Position numbers and translations under genes: made by a program. Shown in pieces: positions 18,352-26,927 of a stretch of DNA of 64,000 bases. The stretch lies in NCBI RefSeq assembly GCF_018138715.1, contig NZ_JAGSHX010000006.1, forward strand, positions 7,502,001 through 7,566,000, written 5' to 3'. The first letter of the stretch is position 1; the number at the start of each line of letters is the position of its first letter. Below the pieces are notes generated by a model that did no database searches, was not told the origin of the DNA, and saw nothing but the letters and a program-made list of their open reading frames with translations. Source of the stretch: Streptomyces asiaticus. GTDB taxonomy: Bacteria; Actinomycetota; Actinomycetes; Streptomycetales; Streptomycetaceae.

Positions 18352-18818
18352 TGGCGGGGCAACACGAGGCCGAACCGGCCTACCGGGAAGAGGACTTCGT
18401 CGCAGACGGAGCACTGCGGGATATCTGCATCCTCGACACCACGATCGACGACTGGCGGCGTATGTTCGACGGGCTGCACGCCGTCCCAGGGAACCACGTC
18501 CTAACCTGGACGCTCTCCGGCGCGACGGAGAGCGGCGTCTTGGACCCCTCTGCCGTATGGTCCCGACTAGAGCAGGATCCGGAGGAATCAGCGAGCCTGG
18601 CCATCGACGTCGACGGTGTGTGGTTTACCTGCTACTTTTTCGACATCGAAGAGATCGAGTTCACCTTCGATCCTTCCGACGTGGTCGACAAGGCGACCTT
18701 CGCACCTGTTCGCGCCTTCGTGACCTGGCTGGGAACGGCGACGGGTCGGGAAGTCATTGTGACGATGGAAGGCACCGACCACGCTGCTATGCCTGCCCTG
18801 ATCCGGTGGCGACCGTGA
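18351..18818 (+). CDS. Candidate immunity protein for the RHS toxin
   Basis: A 155-aa acidic protein with no signal peptide or membrane helix. I chose ATG 18351, which shares one base with the toxin stop (TGATG) and follows GAAGGA; a longer in-frame start at 18306 would lie inside the toxin. Motifs include DICILDTTIDDWRRM near the N-terminus and a central WFTCYFFDIEEIEFTFDP strand-rich block. Its position immediately after the toxin, its translational coupling and its high Asp/Glu content (suiting a basic nuclease partner) support an immunity role. The domain family is not recognised. Confidence 0.82.
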   Translation: MAGQHEAEPAYREEDFVADGALRDICILDTTIDDWRRMFDGLHAVPGNHVLTWTLSGATESGVLDPSAVWSRLEQDPEESASLAIDVDGVWFTCYFFDIEEIEFTFDPSDVVDKATFAPVRAFVTWLGTATGREVIVTMEGTDHAAMPALIRWRP

Positions 18819-19361
18819 AGTTCGTCAAGGCCGACTGGGATCCTGAGCTGCACGGCTTCCGTCTGGATTGTGGGCGTTTGTCTCGACGTGGCGTGCACGC
18901 TTGCGCGTTGAGGGGCTGACCGCGGGAGTCTCCTCGCCTTCATGTCCGTGAGGCCGCGACGGCCGACGAATTGATTGACGGGCCGGGCGACCCGGTACCG
19001 TGGCACCTGGTCGTCCGGCCGAAGAACGCCCGGTGTTGTGCCGGGACGTGAAGGGGCTCGGTCGCCACACGGGCGACCTGGACGTGCAATTGCGCTTCGA
19101 GCGGGATGTGAGGCTGGCTGTGAGCCTCTTCCGTGTGAGCTCCGCAGCTGAGTCGCTGGCCCGGGACGGGATTGCTCCCGCGGCCGGTTCCGGCCACCCA
19201 CATACCCGGTATTGTGGCCTTCCTCTCAGCGCCGGACAAGGATAGCAACACGATGCGCTGCTGCAACGCGGCACGAACTACATCGCAAGCCATCGACGAA
19301 AGCGACACGACCTGCGAGGGACACGGCCTCTGCGGCAACAAACCTGTTACGTGGCCTGGAA
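18819..19361. other. No supportable intact gene
   Basis: Short disconnected coding-like pieces occur: KFVKADWDPELHG at about 18820-18860, and GPGDPVPWHLVVRPKNA at about 18975-19030 in another frame. No continuous gene, start signal or RNA was found. The pieces suggest decay of one or more genes before the truncated MFS gene. Confidence 0.45.
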
Positions 19362-19940
19362 ATGAGCGCGACGGTCTTCGGCGTGGTCCTCGGTCTCGGC
19401 GCCCTGGGCGCGGCCACCGGGGCCCTGGCCGCCCCAGCCTTCGCACGCCGGTTCGGGCCCGGCCCGATGATGCTCGGCGCCCTCGCGATCACGCCACTGA
19501 CCCAGATCCCGCCGCTGCTCACCTCCCCCGGCCTCGGTTGGGAGATCCCGATCGGCGCCGCGCTGTTCCTCCAACTGGCCTGCGCCGGGGCCGCGGGCAC
19601 CACCCAGCGCTCGATTCGCCAGATCATCACTGTGGAGCGCATGCAGGCACGGATGCAGTCCGTGAGTACCTGGCTGACCTCCGGCGCCCGGCCGGTGGCC
19701 GTGCTTCTCGCCGGAGGACTCGGCATATGGGCCGGGGTGCGGCCCACCCTGATCGGCGGCACCTTCCTGCTCGTCGTGCCTTTCACGGTGCTGGCCTGTT
19801 CCCCGCTCAGCGGGCTGCGGCAGATGCCCGACCCGCTTCCCTCCCCTGCCGGGCCGGCAGAGCGGTACCAACCCAGCCTCGGATCGGCAGGTACCGGGGA
19901 CTCCCGCCCGAACCCCTCCCTGGACGGAGGCCCCGCGTGA
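19362..19940 (+). pseudogene. 5'-truncated MFS exporter (C-terminal half)
   Basis: About 190 residues with five to six hydrophobic helices match the second half of an MFS drug/metabolite exporter of the MFS_3 type. The first (MSATVFGVVLGLGALGAA) is normally preceded by some 220 residues; RRFGPGPMMLGALA corresponds to the start of the eighth helix. No frame upstream encodes the missing half, so the gene is truncated. The stop overlaps the GTG of the next (also broken) gene, showing an old operon with the methyltransferase. Confidence 0.7.
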
Positions 19941-20790
19941 TTCCCAATGCCACCGTGAAAAATCACCACGCCATCGCCGCCCAGGCCGATGGTCGCCCAG
20001 CTGGAGAAGAAGGGAGTGCTGGGATCGGGCCTGGTCCGCGACGCTCTGCTGGTGCTGCCCCGCGAGGTGCTGATGCCGCAGGCGTACGTGCGGCGCAGCG
20101 CCCTGGGCGAGAGGCCGCCGCGGTGGGACCTGCTGGACTGGGCGGCGCCCGCAGGACCGCCCAGAGCTGCTCGGGCTGCTGTACGGCGGGGACAGTGCGC
20201 TCGTCCAGCACGACGGGGAGCCGCTCCTCGGCCGGACGCGCGGAACGCGGTCGGGTGCGTCGATCACATCGATGTCCACTGTGATGGGCCTGACTGCTGC
20301 GCTGCTGGAGGAGCTGGATCTGCGCCCCGATCAGCGTGTGCTGGACGTCGGCACGGGCGCGGGAGTGACCGTCGCGGTGGCCTGCCAGGTCTGCGGCGAT
20401 CAGCAGGTGGTCACCGTCGACTGGGACCGGCACCTCACCGAGGCGGCCGCGGTACGGCTCGCCGACCTCGGCTTCCGGCCGCAGGTGGTGCGGGGATCGG
20501 GCGAACAGGGCTGCCTGGACCGGGCGTTCGAACGGAACTTCGTTTCCTACACGGTGGAGCGCGTGCCGGCCGCCCTCGTCGAGCAGCTTGCACCCGGGGG
20601 CAAGCTGCTCGCCCACGTGACGACCGCATCCCCGTCGTGGTCTGCCCTCGCCTTCGTCGAGGGCACCGCCGACGGGCAGCTCCAAGCGGAGCTGCGGGCC
20701 GTGGAGTTTGCCCACCGGGCCGGGCACGGCATTGAGCGGATCTTCCTCACCGAGGAGTTCCGGCAGCGCATCGCCACCGGGCCGGGCGCT
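19937..20790 (+). pseudogene. Frameshifted PIMT-type methyltransferase
   Basis: Three frames are needed to read it. Residues VKNHHAIAAQ lie in frame 2 (from GTG 19937), MVAQLEKKGVLGSGLV and VLPREVLMPQAYVRRS in frame 3 (from 19989), and RPELLGLLYGGDSALV then VLDVGTGAGVTVAV (the SAM-binding motif I) in frame 1 from about 20155 on. The protein belongs to the protein-L-isoaspartate methyltransferase-like enzymes often found beside peptide natural-product genes in streptomycetes. It stops resembling the family at about 20790, where IS256-type debris begins, so it has both internal frameshifts and a lost 3' end. Confidence 0.68.
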
Positions 20791-20924
20791 GGCGGTGGTC
20801 CAGCGGTGGATGGTGCCGGGGAGCATGGTTTCGACGACCCAGGCTTCGCCGGACCACAGCAGATGGGCGTGCTGGGCCTGCGGGACGCTCTTGCGCGCGG
20901 CGGGGCCGTCCGGCAGGGGTGGCG

Positions 20925-21118
20925 TTCGACGCGGGTGACCTGGTCCAGACGGCCGGGAACACCTCGGTCAGCGCCTTCCAGAAGTCCAGTGCCCCGTCAC
21001 CGGCTGCCACGATGGGGGCGAGCGTGTCTCGACGGGCGCAATTACGCAGCGGGGTCGGCCCAGGGCTCGCCCGATTCGCGGTAGCCGTCTTTGGACGCCG
21101 GGCGGCTGTCCCGAGAGT
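20925..21118 (-). pseudogene. IS256/Mutator-type transposase remnant
   Basis: On the minus strand two frames together read GYRESGEPWADPAA and then APIVAAGDGALDFWKALTEVFPAVW. This is the block around the second catalytic Asp of IS256-family transposases, usually followed by an RCW-HK motif that is absent here. It is a short relic bounded by the methyltransferase pseudogene and the XRE gene. Confidence 0.6.
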
Positions 21119-21120
21119 GG

Positions 21121-22518
21121 TCAGGTGAGTGCGCCGACGCGGTGGGCGAAGCCGCGTACCCCGGTGAGGGTCCGGTCGTGGCGCAGCAGGTCGGTGGCCA
21201 TGGTGCGTACGGTGCTGCGGCGGACTTCCTGGGGTGCTGCTTGCTCGGCGGCCAGGAGTGCGTGGTAGCAGCGGTCGGGTTTGCCCCACTGGTCGAAGGA
21301 GCGGGCGACGTCGATCCAGTAGCGGGCGCGGCGTTCGGGGGTGGGCAGGGTCTGGGTGTCGATGTGCCGGGCGTGGTCGATGGCCTGGCCTGCGTCGCCG
21401 AGGAGGTGGCTGATGGAGATCTGGTGGAGGATGACCTGGCTGGGGCCGAAGAACGCGGTGCCCTTGGGGGATTGGTCGCGGCCCAAGCGGGTGGCGGTGG
21501 CCTCGGCTTCGGCGATCAGGGTGTGGGCGGTCGCACGGTCGCCTTGTTTGGCCGCGGTGTAGGCGGCGGTGGCGTAGAGGTTGCCCTGGACGGAGAGGCG
21601 GTCGGCTTCGGGTGTGGTGCGGTCGGCGGCCAGTTGCTGGGCGGCGGTGACGGCGACGTCGGTGGCGCGGGCGTAGTGGCCCTGGCGGCGCCAGGAGCTG
21701 GAGATCATGCGGTGGGCTTCTGCCACGGTCAGGGGGCTGGCGCCGGAGAGGGCTGCTGTCAGGGCGCGGTCGGCGGTGACGGCGGCCAGGCCGTCCTCGC
21801 CGAGTTTGATGCACAGTCGGGTCGCGGTGCTGTAGAGCTCGGCCACCGCGGTTGCTGATTCCTCCGGCGCGCCTTCCCGTGCGAGGGCCTGGGCGAGGGC
21901 GATCCGCTGGGGGAGGGCGCGGGCGAGGGTGTCGTAGCGGCAGGTGCCGAAGTCCCGGCGGGATGCGGTGAGGGCTTCGGCGACTGACTGGCGGGTGGGT
22001 GCGGTGATGGGGGTGCCGCCGCGGTGGAGGAGGAGGTTTTCCAGTCCGGTCAGGGCGGCCGGGGCCGCTGGGGCGGCCGCAGCGGGTGCGGCGGCGCCCA
22101 GGACGCTGCCGGTGGCGGCGCTGGCCGCGAGGCCGGCCAGGAGATTGCGGCGTCGCACGTCCTCACCCTCTTCGCCGAACGGATCTGGTCCGGCAACCCT
22201 AATGCCGGTGGGCGCCGCGCGGGGCCTGTCGGCGGGCCCTGGTGGCGGGGTGTGTCGGGGGGCCAGGCCCAGTAGGTGGGGCGGGATGGTGAGGTGGTCG
22301 GCGATGCGGCGCAGGAGTTCCATGTCGCGCATCGGCTGTTTGCCGCGTTCCATCCGGGAGATCGAGGCGGCGGTGTAGCCGGTGGCCGCGCCGAGCTGGG
22401 CCTGGGTGAGCTCGGCGGCCCGGCGTGCCAGGCGCACGATCGCGCCCGGGTCGCCGTCGTGGATGGCCTGGCGCATCTCGGGGGTGTGCCAGACCGGATG
22501 GGTGTCGTAGAGGGCCAC
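21121..22518 (-). CDS. XRE-family regulator with C-terminal TPR-like domain
   Basis: A 465-aa protein, taken from GTG 22518 (VALYDTHPVWHTPEMRQAI); an open extension upstream is low-complexity. An XRE helix-turn-helix lies at about residues 25-80 (LTQAQLGAATGYTAASISRMERG). A linker with DVRRRNLL and an Ala-rich segment follows, then about 300 residues of helical repeats typical of TPR/NsdA-like streptomycete regulators (GNLYATAAYTAAKQGDRATA). It is divergent from the glycosyltransferase operon across a 198-bp gap and is the natural candidate to regulate it, perhaps sensing a peptide or cofactor through the TPR part (inference). Confidence 0.88.
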   Translation of the reverse strand: MALYDTHPVWHTPEMRQAIHDGDPGAIVRLARRAAELTQAQLGAATGYTAASISRMERGKQPMRDMELLRRIADHLTIPPHLLGLAPRHTPPPGPADRPRAAPTGIRVAGPDPFGEEGEDVRRRNLLAGLAASAATGSVLGAAAPAAAAPAAPAALTGLENLLLHRGGTPITAPTRQSVAEALTASRRDFGTCRYDTLARALPQRIALAQALAREGAPEESATAVAELYSTATRLCIKLGEDGLAAVTADRALTAALSGASPLTVAEAHRMISSSWRRQGHYARATDVAVTAAQQLAADRTTPEADRLSVQGNLYATAAYTAAKQGDRATAHTLIAEAEATATRLGRDQSPKGTAFFGPSQVILHQISISHLLGDAGQAIDHARHIDTQTLPTPERRARYWIDVARSFDQWGKPDRCYHALLAAEQAAPQEVRRSTVRTMATDLLRHDRTLTGVRGFAHRVGALT

Positions 22519-22716
22519 GGCGCGCCGCCTTCCGCCGGTGCTGCGGCAATCGCATGCCGCCAAGGGCGTCCAGACTAGGGGGTTTTGCACATCGCTTGCA
22601 CCCGGTGCACATCCCTTACGCGGTCCGGGGATGCCCCTCACCGCGGGCGCAGTGCGGCGGTTTCCTTCCCTGACCGGCCCGATACCCGGGCCGGGCCAGA
22701 TGGGAGGCGGAAGGCG
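22519..22716. promoter_or_regulatory. Divergent promoter region, XRE regulator versus glycosyltransferase operon
   Basis: This is 198 bp of non-coding DNA. No strong palindrome was found, but short direct repeats of the type TTGCACATCGC/GGTGCACATCCC are visible at about 22581-22615, a possible XRE binding region. A GGAGGCGGAAGG ribosome-binding stretch precedes ATG 22717. Confidence 0.35.
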
Positions 22717-22941
22717 ATGCGTGTGCTGTATCTGATCAACCTCTCCACCCCGGGCCGTCCCGGGCCCGAGGCGACGGGAGCCACTGGGGTACCGGCCCTG
22801 CTGGCCGGGGACTGCTTGACGCGCCAGCTGTCCGCCGACGATGCGTTCCACGTCGGTGATTCCGGGCGCAAGTTAGCGTCCACCGCAGTCCTGTCTGCGG
22901 CCGCCACGGCGGCAGGCTCTGGGGAGGCGGGGGTCCGGTGA
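22717..22941 (+). CDS. Small protein heading the glycosyltransferase operon
   Basis: A 74-aa protein starting at ATG 22717 behind GGAGG. The first 12 residues (MRVLYLINLSTP) look like the first beta strand of a glycosyltransferase. The rest is Ala/Gly-rich without Cys clusters and has no recognised domain. Its stop overlaps the next GTG by 4 nt (GTGA), so it is translated as part of the operon. It may be a leader/coupling peptide, a truncated glycosyltransferase N-terminus, or a small modified peptide; the sequence does not decide between these. Confidence 0.6.
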   Translation: MRVLYLINLSTPGRPGPEATGATGVPALLAGDCLTRQLSADDAFHVGDSGRKLASTAVLSAAATAAGSGEAGVR

Positions 22942-23666
22942 GGGTCTTCGACGCGGTGCTTGTCTCCGGTGACGAGGTCCTCGCTGATACCGCGCACGCC
23001 CGTTTGGAGCGGGTGCTTGGCGTCGCGGTGAAGCGTCTGCACGGTGTGGTGGGGACGCGACGGGCCTATCGGCTGTGTGCGGAGATGGTGGAACGGGAGC
23101 AGTTCTTCCTCGCGGACGGGGACTTCTTCATCGATCCGGCGTTCGATCCGGGCGCGGTTGAGCCGCTCAGGGAGGGGGTGTCGGTGCGGGTGTGGCGGTC
23201 GGTCAACCCCATCATCTCGCTCGCCTGTGGGTATGGCGGATTGAAGTTGGTCCGCCGCAGCGCCCTGCGGGAGATGGGCCAGGGGAATGGGATCGATGTT
23301 CTGGCGGCGCTGCCCGGCCGGGCAGAGTTCTGCGCTGGTGTGGCGGGGGTGACGCGGTTCGGCCGCAGCGCCTTCCATGTGTGGAAGGCCGGTTTCCGCG
23401 AGTGCGCGATGCTGGCAGTCGGCACCACGTTCGGCCTGAGCGCCGGCGCCGTCGGTGAGCGGCTCGAGGCGTGGAGGGCGGTGCGGGGCGGCGAGTATGC
23501 CCCGTACGCCGTCTCCGGTGCCCGGGACGGTGTCGCTTTCGCGCGCCAGGCCGCCCAGGCCCCGGAGCTGCTGGAGCGGCTGGACGATCTGGACTGGCTG
23601 CGCCGCCGGTTCACCGGAACCCACGGCACAGATCATGGCTCGGGCGCCGGGGAGGTGCCGGTATGA
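22938..23666 (+). CDS. GT-A-like glycosyltransferase-fold protein
   Basis: A 242-aa protein starting at GTG 22938 (overlap GTGA). It shows the pattern of a GT-A-type family found in phages and bacteria: an opening strand with a nearby Asp-Glu (FDAVLVSGDEV), a conserved Arg-x-His-Gly-Val block (KRLHGVVGTRRAYRLCAE), and a DxD metal motif in FLADGDFFIDP. A central WKAGFRECAMLA helix region follows. A nucleotide-sugar transferase role is inferred from these motifs. It overlaps the next gene by ATGA, so the operon is tightly coupled. Confidence 0.68.
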   Translation: MRVFDAVLVSGDEVLADTAHARLERVLGVAVKRLHGVVGTRRAYRLCAEMVEREQFFLADGDFFIDPAFDPGAVEPLREGVSVRVWRSVNPIISLACGYGGLKLVRRSALREMGQGNGIDVLAALPGRAEFCAGVAGVTRFGRSAFHVWKAGFRECAMLAVGTTFGLSAGAVGERLEAWRAVRGGEYAPYAVSGARDGVAFARQAAQAPELLERLDDLDWLRRRFTGTHGTDHGSGAGEVPV

Positions 23667-24889
23667 GCACCGCCCCTGGTCCTTTCGTGTTGATCGAGCC
23701 GTATGCCTACCGGCTGGACGGGCATCACCTGCGCACCCTGGTGGCCTTGGCCCGGGCCCGGCCCGGTGCCCTGGTCATCGCGCCGAACGGTATCGCCCGC
23801 GGGGCGGCCAGCGGTCTGCGCGAGGCGCGCGCCCGGCTTGTCACCGGGGCGGCCGGGCCCGGTGGGTGTCTGTTGCTGCGGGCTGCCGGTGTCCTGGCCC
23901 GGCTCTCCTGGGCTGGGCAGCGGATCGTCCGCCACCCCCGCTGGCCGCTGTATCAGCTCACGGTGCTGGCCCGGTGCCTGGTGGAGGCCGCTGCCCTGCG
24001 GACCGCCCGTCGGCTGGCGCCGGACGCGCAGACGGTGGTCATCCTCAGCGCCAACGAGGCTCTGCACGGCGCCGCCGCCATGCTGGGTGGGATGCCGCAT
24101 CTGCGGTTCGTCCACCAGGCGGGCGCCGAGGACGGTCGGTTGGTGCGTGTGCTGGAGCGGCTGGCCCGCCATGCCAAGCCGCGGGTGGTCGCCTTGTGCC
24201 CGACGGAGGCGGTACGCGAGCAGACCGCATCCCGCTTCCCGGGGATAGCGGTCCAGGTGCGGGTGGCCATGGTCGACGACGGCCGTCGTCTGACCGAGGG
24301 CGAGCGTGAGGGCGGGCGGCTCGCCTTCTCCCTCCCGCCCGCCGCCGCGGCGGTATGCCTGGTCGGGGGCTGGTGGCCGCACCAGGACATCACCGTCATC
24401 GACCAGGCGCTGGCGCTGGTGACCGAGCCCCTGCATGTGATCGTCACCGGCCACCCGCTGGACGAGCAGATTCTCGCCCGCTGGCAGGCCCTCCCCTCCC
24501 TCGCTGTGCATATCGAGCCCGGGCCGCTGAGCCAACCCGTGCTCCGCCTGGTCTATGCCGCAGCGGACGCCACCCTCGTCGCCCGGCACCCAGGAACAGC
24601 AGTCGTGCCCGGTCTGGTCATGGACGCCGCCCGCTACGGCGTTCCCCTGATCCTGTCCGGTCACGACCCGTACCTCACCGCCCGCCTGCGGAGCGAGCCG
24701 TGGGTGCGGCTGTTCACCGCGGGCGATCCGCGCGCGCTCGCCGCCGCCTTGGAGGACCTGGCCCGCCGGCCCCTACCACTGCCCGGCCAGCAGGCCCCAC
24801 GGCAGCTGGACATGCCGACCGCGGAGGAGCAGGCCGCCTTCCTCACCCGGGCCGCGGCTCTATTGGCCACCGGGGGCGCAGGATGCTGA
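23663..24889 (+). CDS. GT-B-type glycosyltransferase-like protein
   Basis: A 408-aa protein starting at ATG 23663 (4-nt overlap with the preceding stop). It has two Rossmann-like halves. The N-terminal half includes VLIEPYAYRLDGHHLRTL and ends with HLRFVHQAGAEDG; the C-terminal half starts near VCLVGGWWPHQD and contains HVIVTGHP, LRLVYAAADATLVARHPG and an LVMDAARYGVPLIL segment that occupies the donor-binding place of GT4 enzymes. The usual catalytic E-x7-E is not clear. It likely transfers a sugar to the same acceptor as its neighbours; the acceptor is unknown. Confidence 0.72.
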   Translation: MSTAPGPFVLIEPYAYRLDGHHLRTLVALARARPGALVIAPNGIARGAASGLREARARLVTGAAGPGGCLLLRAAGVLARLSWAGQRIVRHPRWPLYQLTVLARCLVEAAALRTARRLAPDAQTVVILSANEALHGAAAMLGGMPHLRFVHQAGAEDGRLVRVLERLARHAKPRVVALCPTEAVREQTASRFPGIAVQVRVAMVDDGRRLTEGEREGGRLAFSLPPAAAAVCLVGGWWPHQDITVIDQALALVTEPLHVIVTGHPLDEQILARWQALPSLAVHIEPGPLSQPVLRLVYAAADATLVARHPGTAVVPGLVMDAARYGVPLILSGHDPYLTARLRSEPWVRLFTAGDPRALAAALEDLARRPLPLPGQQAPRQLDMPTAEEQAAFLTRAAALLATGGAGC

Positions 24890-25755
24890 GGACACCCACG
24901 CTGATCGCGGTCATCGGCCCCGTCGAACCGCCCCTGCTCACCGCATGGATCGGCCACTACCGGTGGCTGGGTATCGAACGGTTCCTCATCGCCTTCCACT
25001 TCCCCAGCCATGCCCCCGCCCCGCTGCGACGGGAGTTGCACGGCATCTGCCGGGAGATGGGCATCCTCCCGGCGGGAACCAGCAGCGGCCCCTGGCACGA
25101 ACACCTCACCACCCGCATCCGGGACGCGCTGCGCCATCAGGCCGGGGACGGATGGCATCTGCTCGCCGGGGTGGAGGAGTTCCAGCAGTACCCCGCCCCC
25201 CTGGGCGAGGTGATCGCCCAGGCCGAACGGTCCCGCCGCGCGGTGGTGGGCGGGCTGCTGCTCGATCGGCTCTCGGCCAGCGGGCGGTTCACCGGCTGGA
25301 GCCCCAGCGGCGGACTGGATCTCGCTTATCCGCTCGGCGGGCACCTCACTCACCGGCTCCTGCACGGCGACCCGCGCAAAATCGTCCTCGCCCGCCACGA
25401 CATCCCCCTCTCCCCGCACAGCCACCACGCCATGGGCTACCAGCCCGATCCGGACCGGCTCTGCGCCGTTCACCACTTCCGTTGGCGCGCCGGGCTCCTG
25501 GAAGACCTGCGCAACCACAACCACCTCTTCACCGCCGACCCGGGGCAGGAACACAGGACGGCCCACGGCGACGAAGTGAGCCGCCTGTTCACGCACCTCG
25601 GCCGGCATGGCGGCGTGGTCAACGTCACCGACCCCCGCCTGGCCTTCCGCCGCGCCAGCCTGGACCGGATGCCGCACAGCTGGCCCGGCGAGGCCCGGGG
25701 CATCCACACCGCATGGCGTCCACCTCGGGCCGCACGCCCGCACGACAGACACTGA
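24883..25755 (+). CDS. GT2/GT92-like glycosyltransferase-fold protein
   Basis: A 290-aa protein starting at ATG 24883, overlapping the previous gene by 7 nt. The N-terminus (LLTAWIGHYRWLGIERFLIAFHF) matches the opening of GT92/DUF23-type enzymes (stay in contact, acceptor-facing strand). Where these have a D-x-D-E-F metal motif, it has WHLLAGVEEFQQYP, so the first Asp is replaced. The downstream KIVLARHDIPLSPHSHHA resembles the conserved His-containing loop. Activity could be altered by the motif change. It is the last gene of the operon; a small GC-rich palindrome (GCGCCGCGCGGCGC, about 25763) follows. Confidence 0.7.
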   Translation: MLRTPTLIAVIGPVEPPLLTAWIGHYRWLGIERFLIAFHFPSHAPAPLRRELHGICREMGILPAGTSSGPWHEHLTTRIRDALRHQAGDGWHLLAGVEEFQQYPAPLGEVIAQAERSRRAVVGGLLLDRLSASGRFTGWSPSGGLDLAYPLGGHLTHRLLHGDPRKIVLARHDIPLSPHSHHAMGYQPDPDRLCAVHHFRWRAGLLEDLRNHNHLFTADPGQEHRTAHGDEVSRLFTHLGRHGGVVNVTDPRLAFRRASLDRMPHSWPGEARGIHTAWRPPRAARPHDRH

Positions 25756-26008
25756 GCCAAGCGCCGCGCGGCGCGGACCTTGACAGCGAGGCGGGATGCC
25801 GGGGACGAGGCGGTCCTGGACCACGGGCCGCGGCGACGTGCGGACCGCGATGTGCGGAACGAGATCGTCCGCTGCGACTTCTCGGGGTAGAAGACGCCAC
25901 GGTGCGGGCTGAGCTGAGGCCCCTGTTTGAGTCTGTTCGCGCTACTCGACACCGGAAGGCCGTTCTCTGTTGCCACCTGCGCCTGTTTTCACCTGGAGGG
26001 GCCGGACC

Positions 26009-26533
26009 TCAGCTCTTGAGGGCCTCTGCGATCTGCAGGGCGGCCTGGGCGGGTGTGAGGTGCGTGGTGTCGACAACCTCGGCCTCGTCGTGTAGCCACG
26101 CGCGGGCCGCCTCGGCATACGGCTCAAGGTATTGGAGACGGAACGGAGAGTTGGGGCCAAGAACAGTGTCGCCCGCGATGCGTGCACGGAGGGTCTCCTG
26201 GTCGGCGTGGAGGACGAAATGCCGCACTGGGATGGCATGCTGGGCAAGTCCCGAGCTGATCTCGCGCCAGTACTGTTCGACCAGGACAGTCATGGGCATC
26301 ACCAGGGTGCCGCCGGTGTAGTCGAGTACGCGGCGGGCAGTCTCGACAACGAGTGGCCGCCACGGCGGCCAGTGCTGGAAGTTGTCCGTCCTGGGCAGGC
26401 CCGGTGTGATGTCCATGAGTGTCTCGCCGACCTTCTCGGCGTCGAAGACCCGTGAATCCGGGATCAGCTGCTGCACGAGTGCACTGGTCGTCGTTTTGCC
26501 TGCGCCGTGGGTGCCGTTGAGCCATACGATCAC
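26009..26533 (-). CDS. P-loop nucleotide-binding protein, TmrB-like
   Basis: A 174-aa protein with Walker A GTHGAGKTT (residues 7-15). The early motif DAEKVGETLM and a downstream LRARIAGD helix place it with the small P-loop kinase-like proteins that include tunicamycin-resistance TmrB. A monocistronic layout is likely: convergent with the glycosyltransferase operon upstream and 394 bp from the next gene. Function in Streptomyces is unproven; ATP binding is expected, while phosphotransfer or detoxification is only possible. Confidence 0.8.
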   Translation of the reverse strand: MIVWLNGTHGAGKTTTSALVQQLIPDSRVFDAEKVGETLMDITPGLPRTDNFQHWPPWRPLVVETARRVLDYTGGTLVMPMTVLVEQYWREISSGLAQHAIPVRHFVLHADQETLRARIAGDTVLGPNSPFRLQYLEPYAEAARAWLHDEAEVVDTTHLTPAQAALQIAEALKS

Positions 26534-26927
26534 GGGCCCAACGCTAGCGCTGTGCGGGCCGCGGGAACGGGCACGGCAGAAATCCCGGTACGGCTTCGGC
26601 GTTTCTCAGGGTGGTGTCAACCACCAAGTCCAGATGTCAATCAGCCGCCACATGTTGGTCCAGCTGCCACACCGCACGCGATCAGTGCGAAGATGCCAGC
26701 ACCCTCCTCTCCTCGCTCGCGCCCCCCTTGGGCGGCTTCATCGTCCGCTTCGGATCACCGGCCGTCGGCGGAAAACTGTCGGTGCATGGCGGCACTCCAT
26801 CGGTTCTGCGGGCGTGTGCCTTGCCCTTAACGGGACAGGAATGAAGACCGGCCTTGTTGGGCCAGGCGGGTGATCATTCCCGTGCGCGTTGGATAACCTC
26901 GCACGCGGCCCTTTAAGGTCTGCGATT
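26534..26927. other. Intergenic stretch without recognised gene
   Basis: No convincing coding frame or RNA was found. It includes a small hairpin (GGTGGT/ACCACC, about 26611) and a short Gly/Leu-rich frame (APPLGGFIVRFG) that I could not assign. The promoter of the following winged-helix gene must lie at its 3' end. Confidence 0.4.

Noticed and set aside
22717..22941. RiPP precursor peptide
   Set aside because: No Cys/Ser/Thr-rich core, no known leader motif and no modifying enzyme beyond the glycosyltransferases. Kept only as one possibility.
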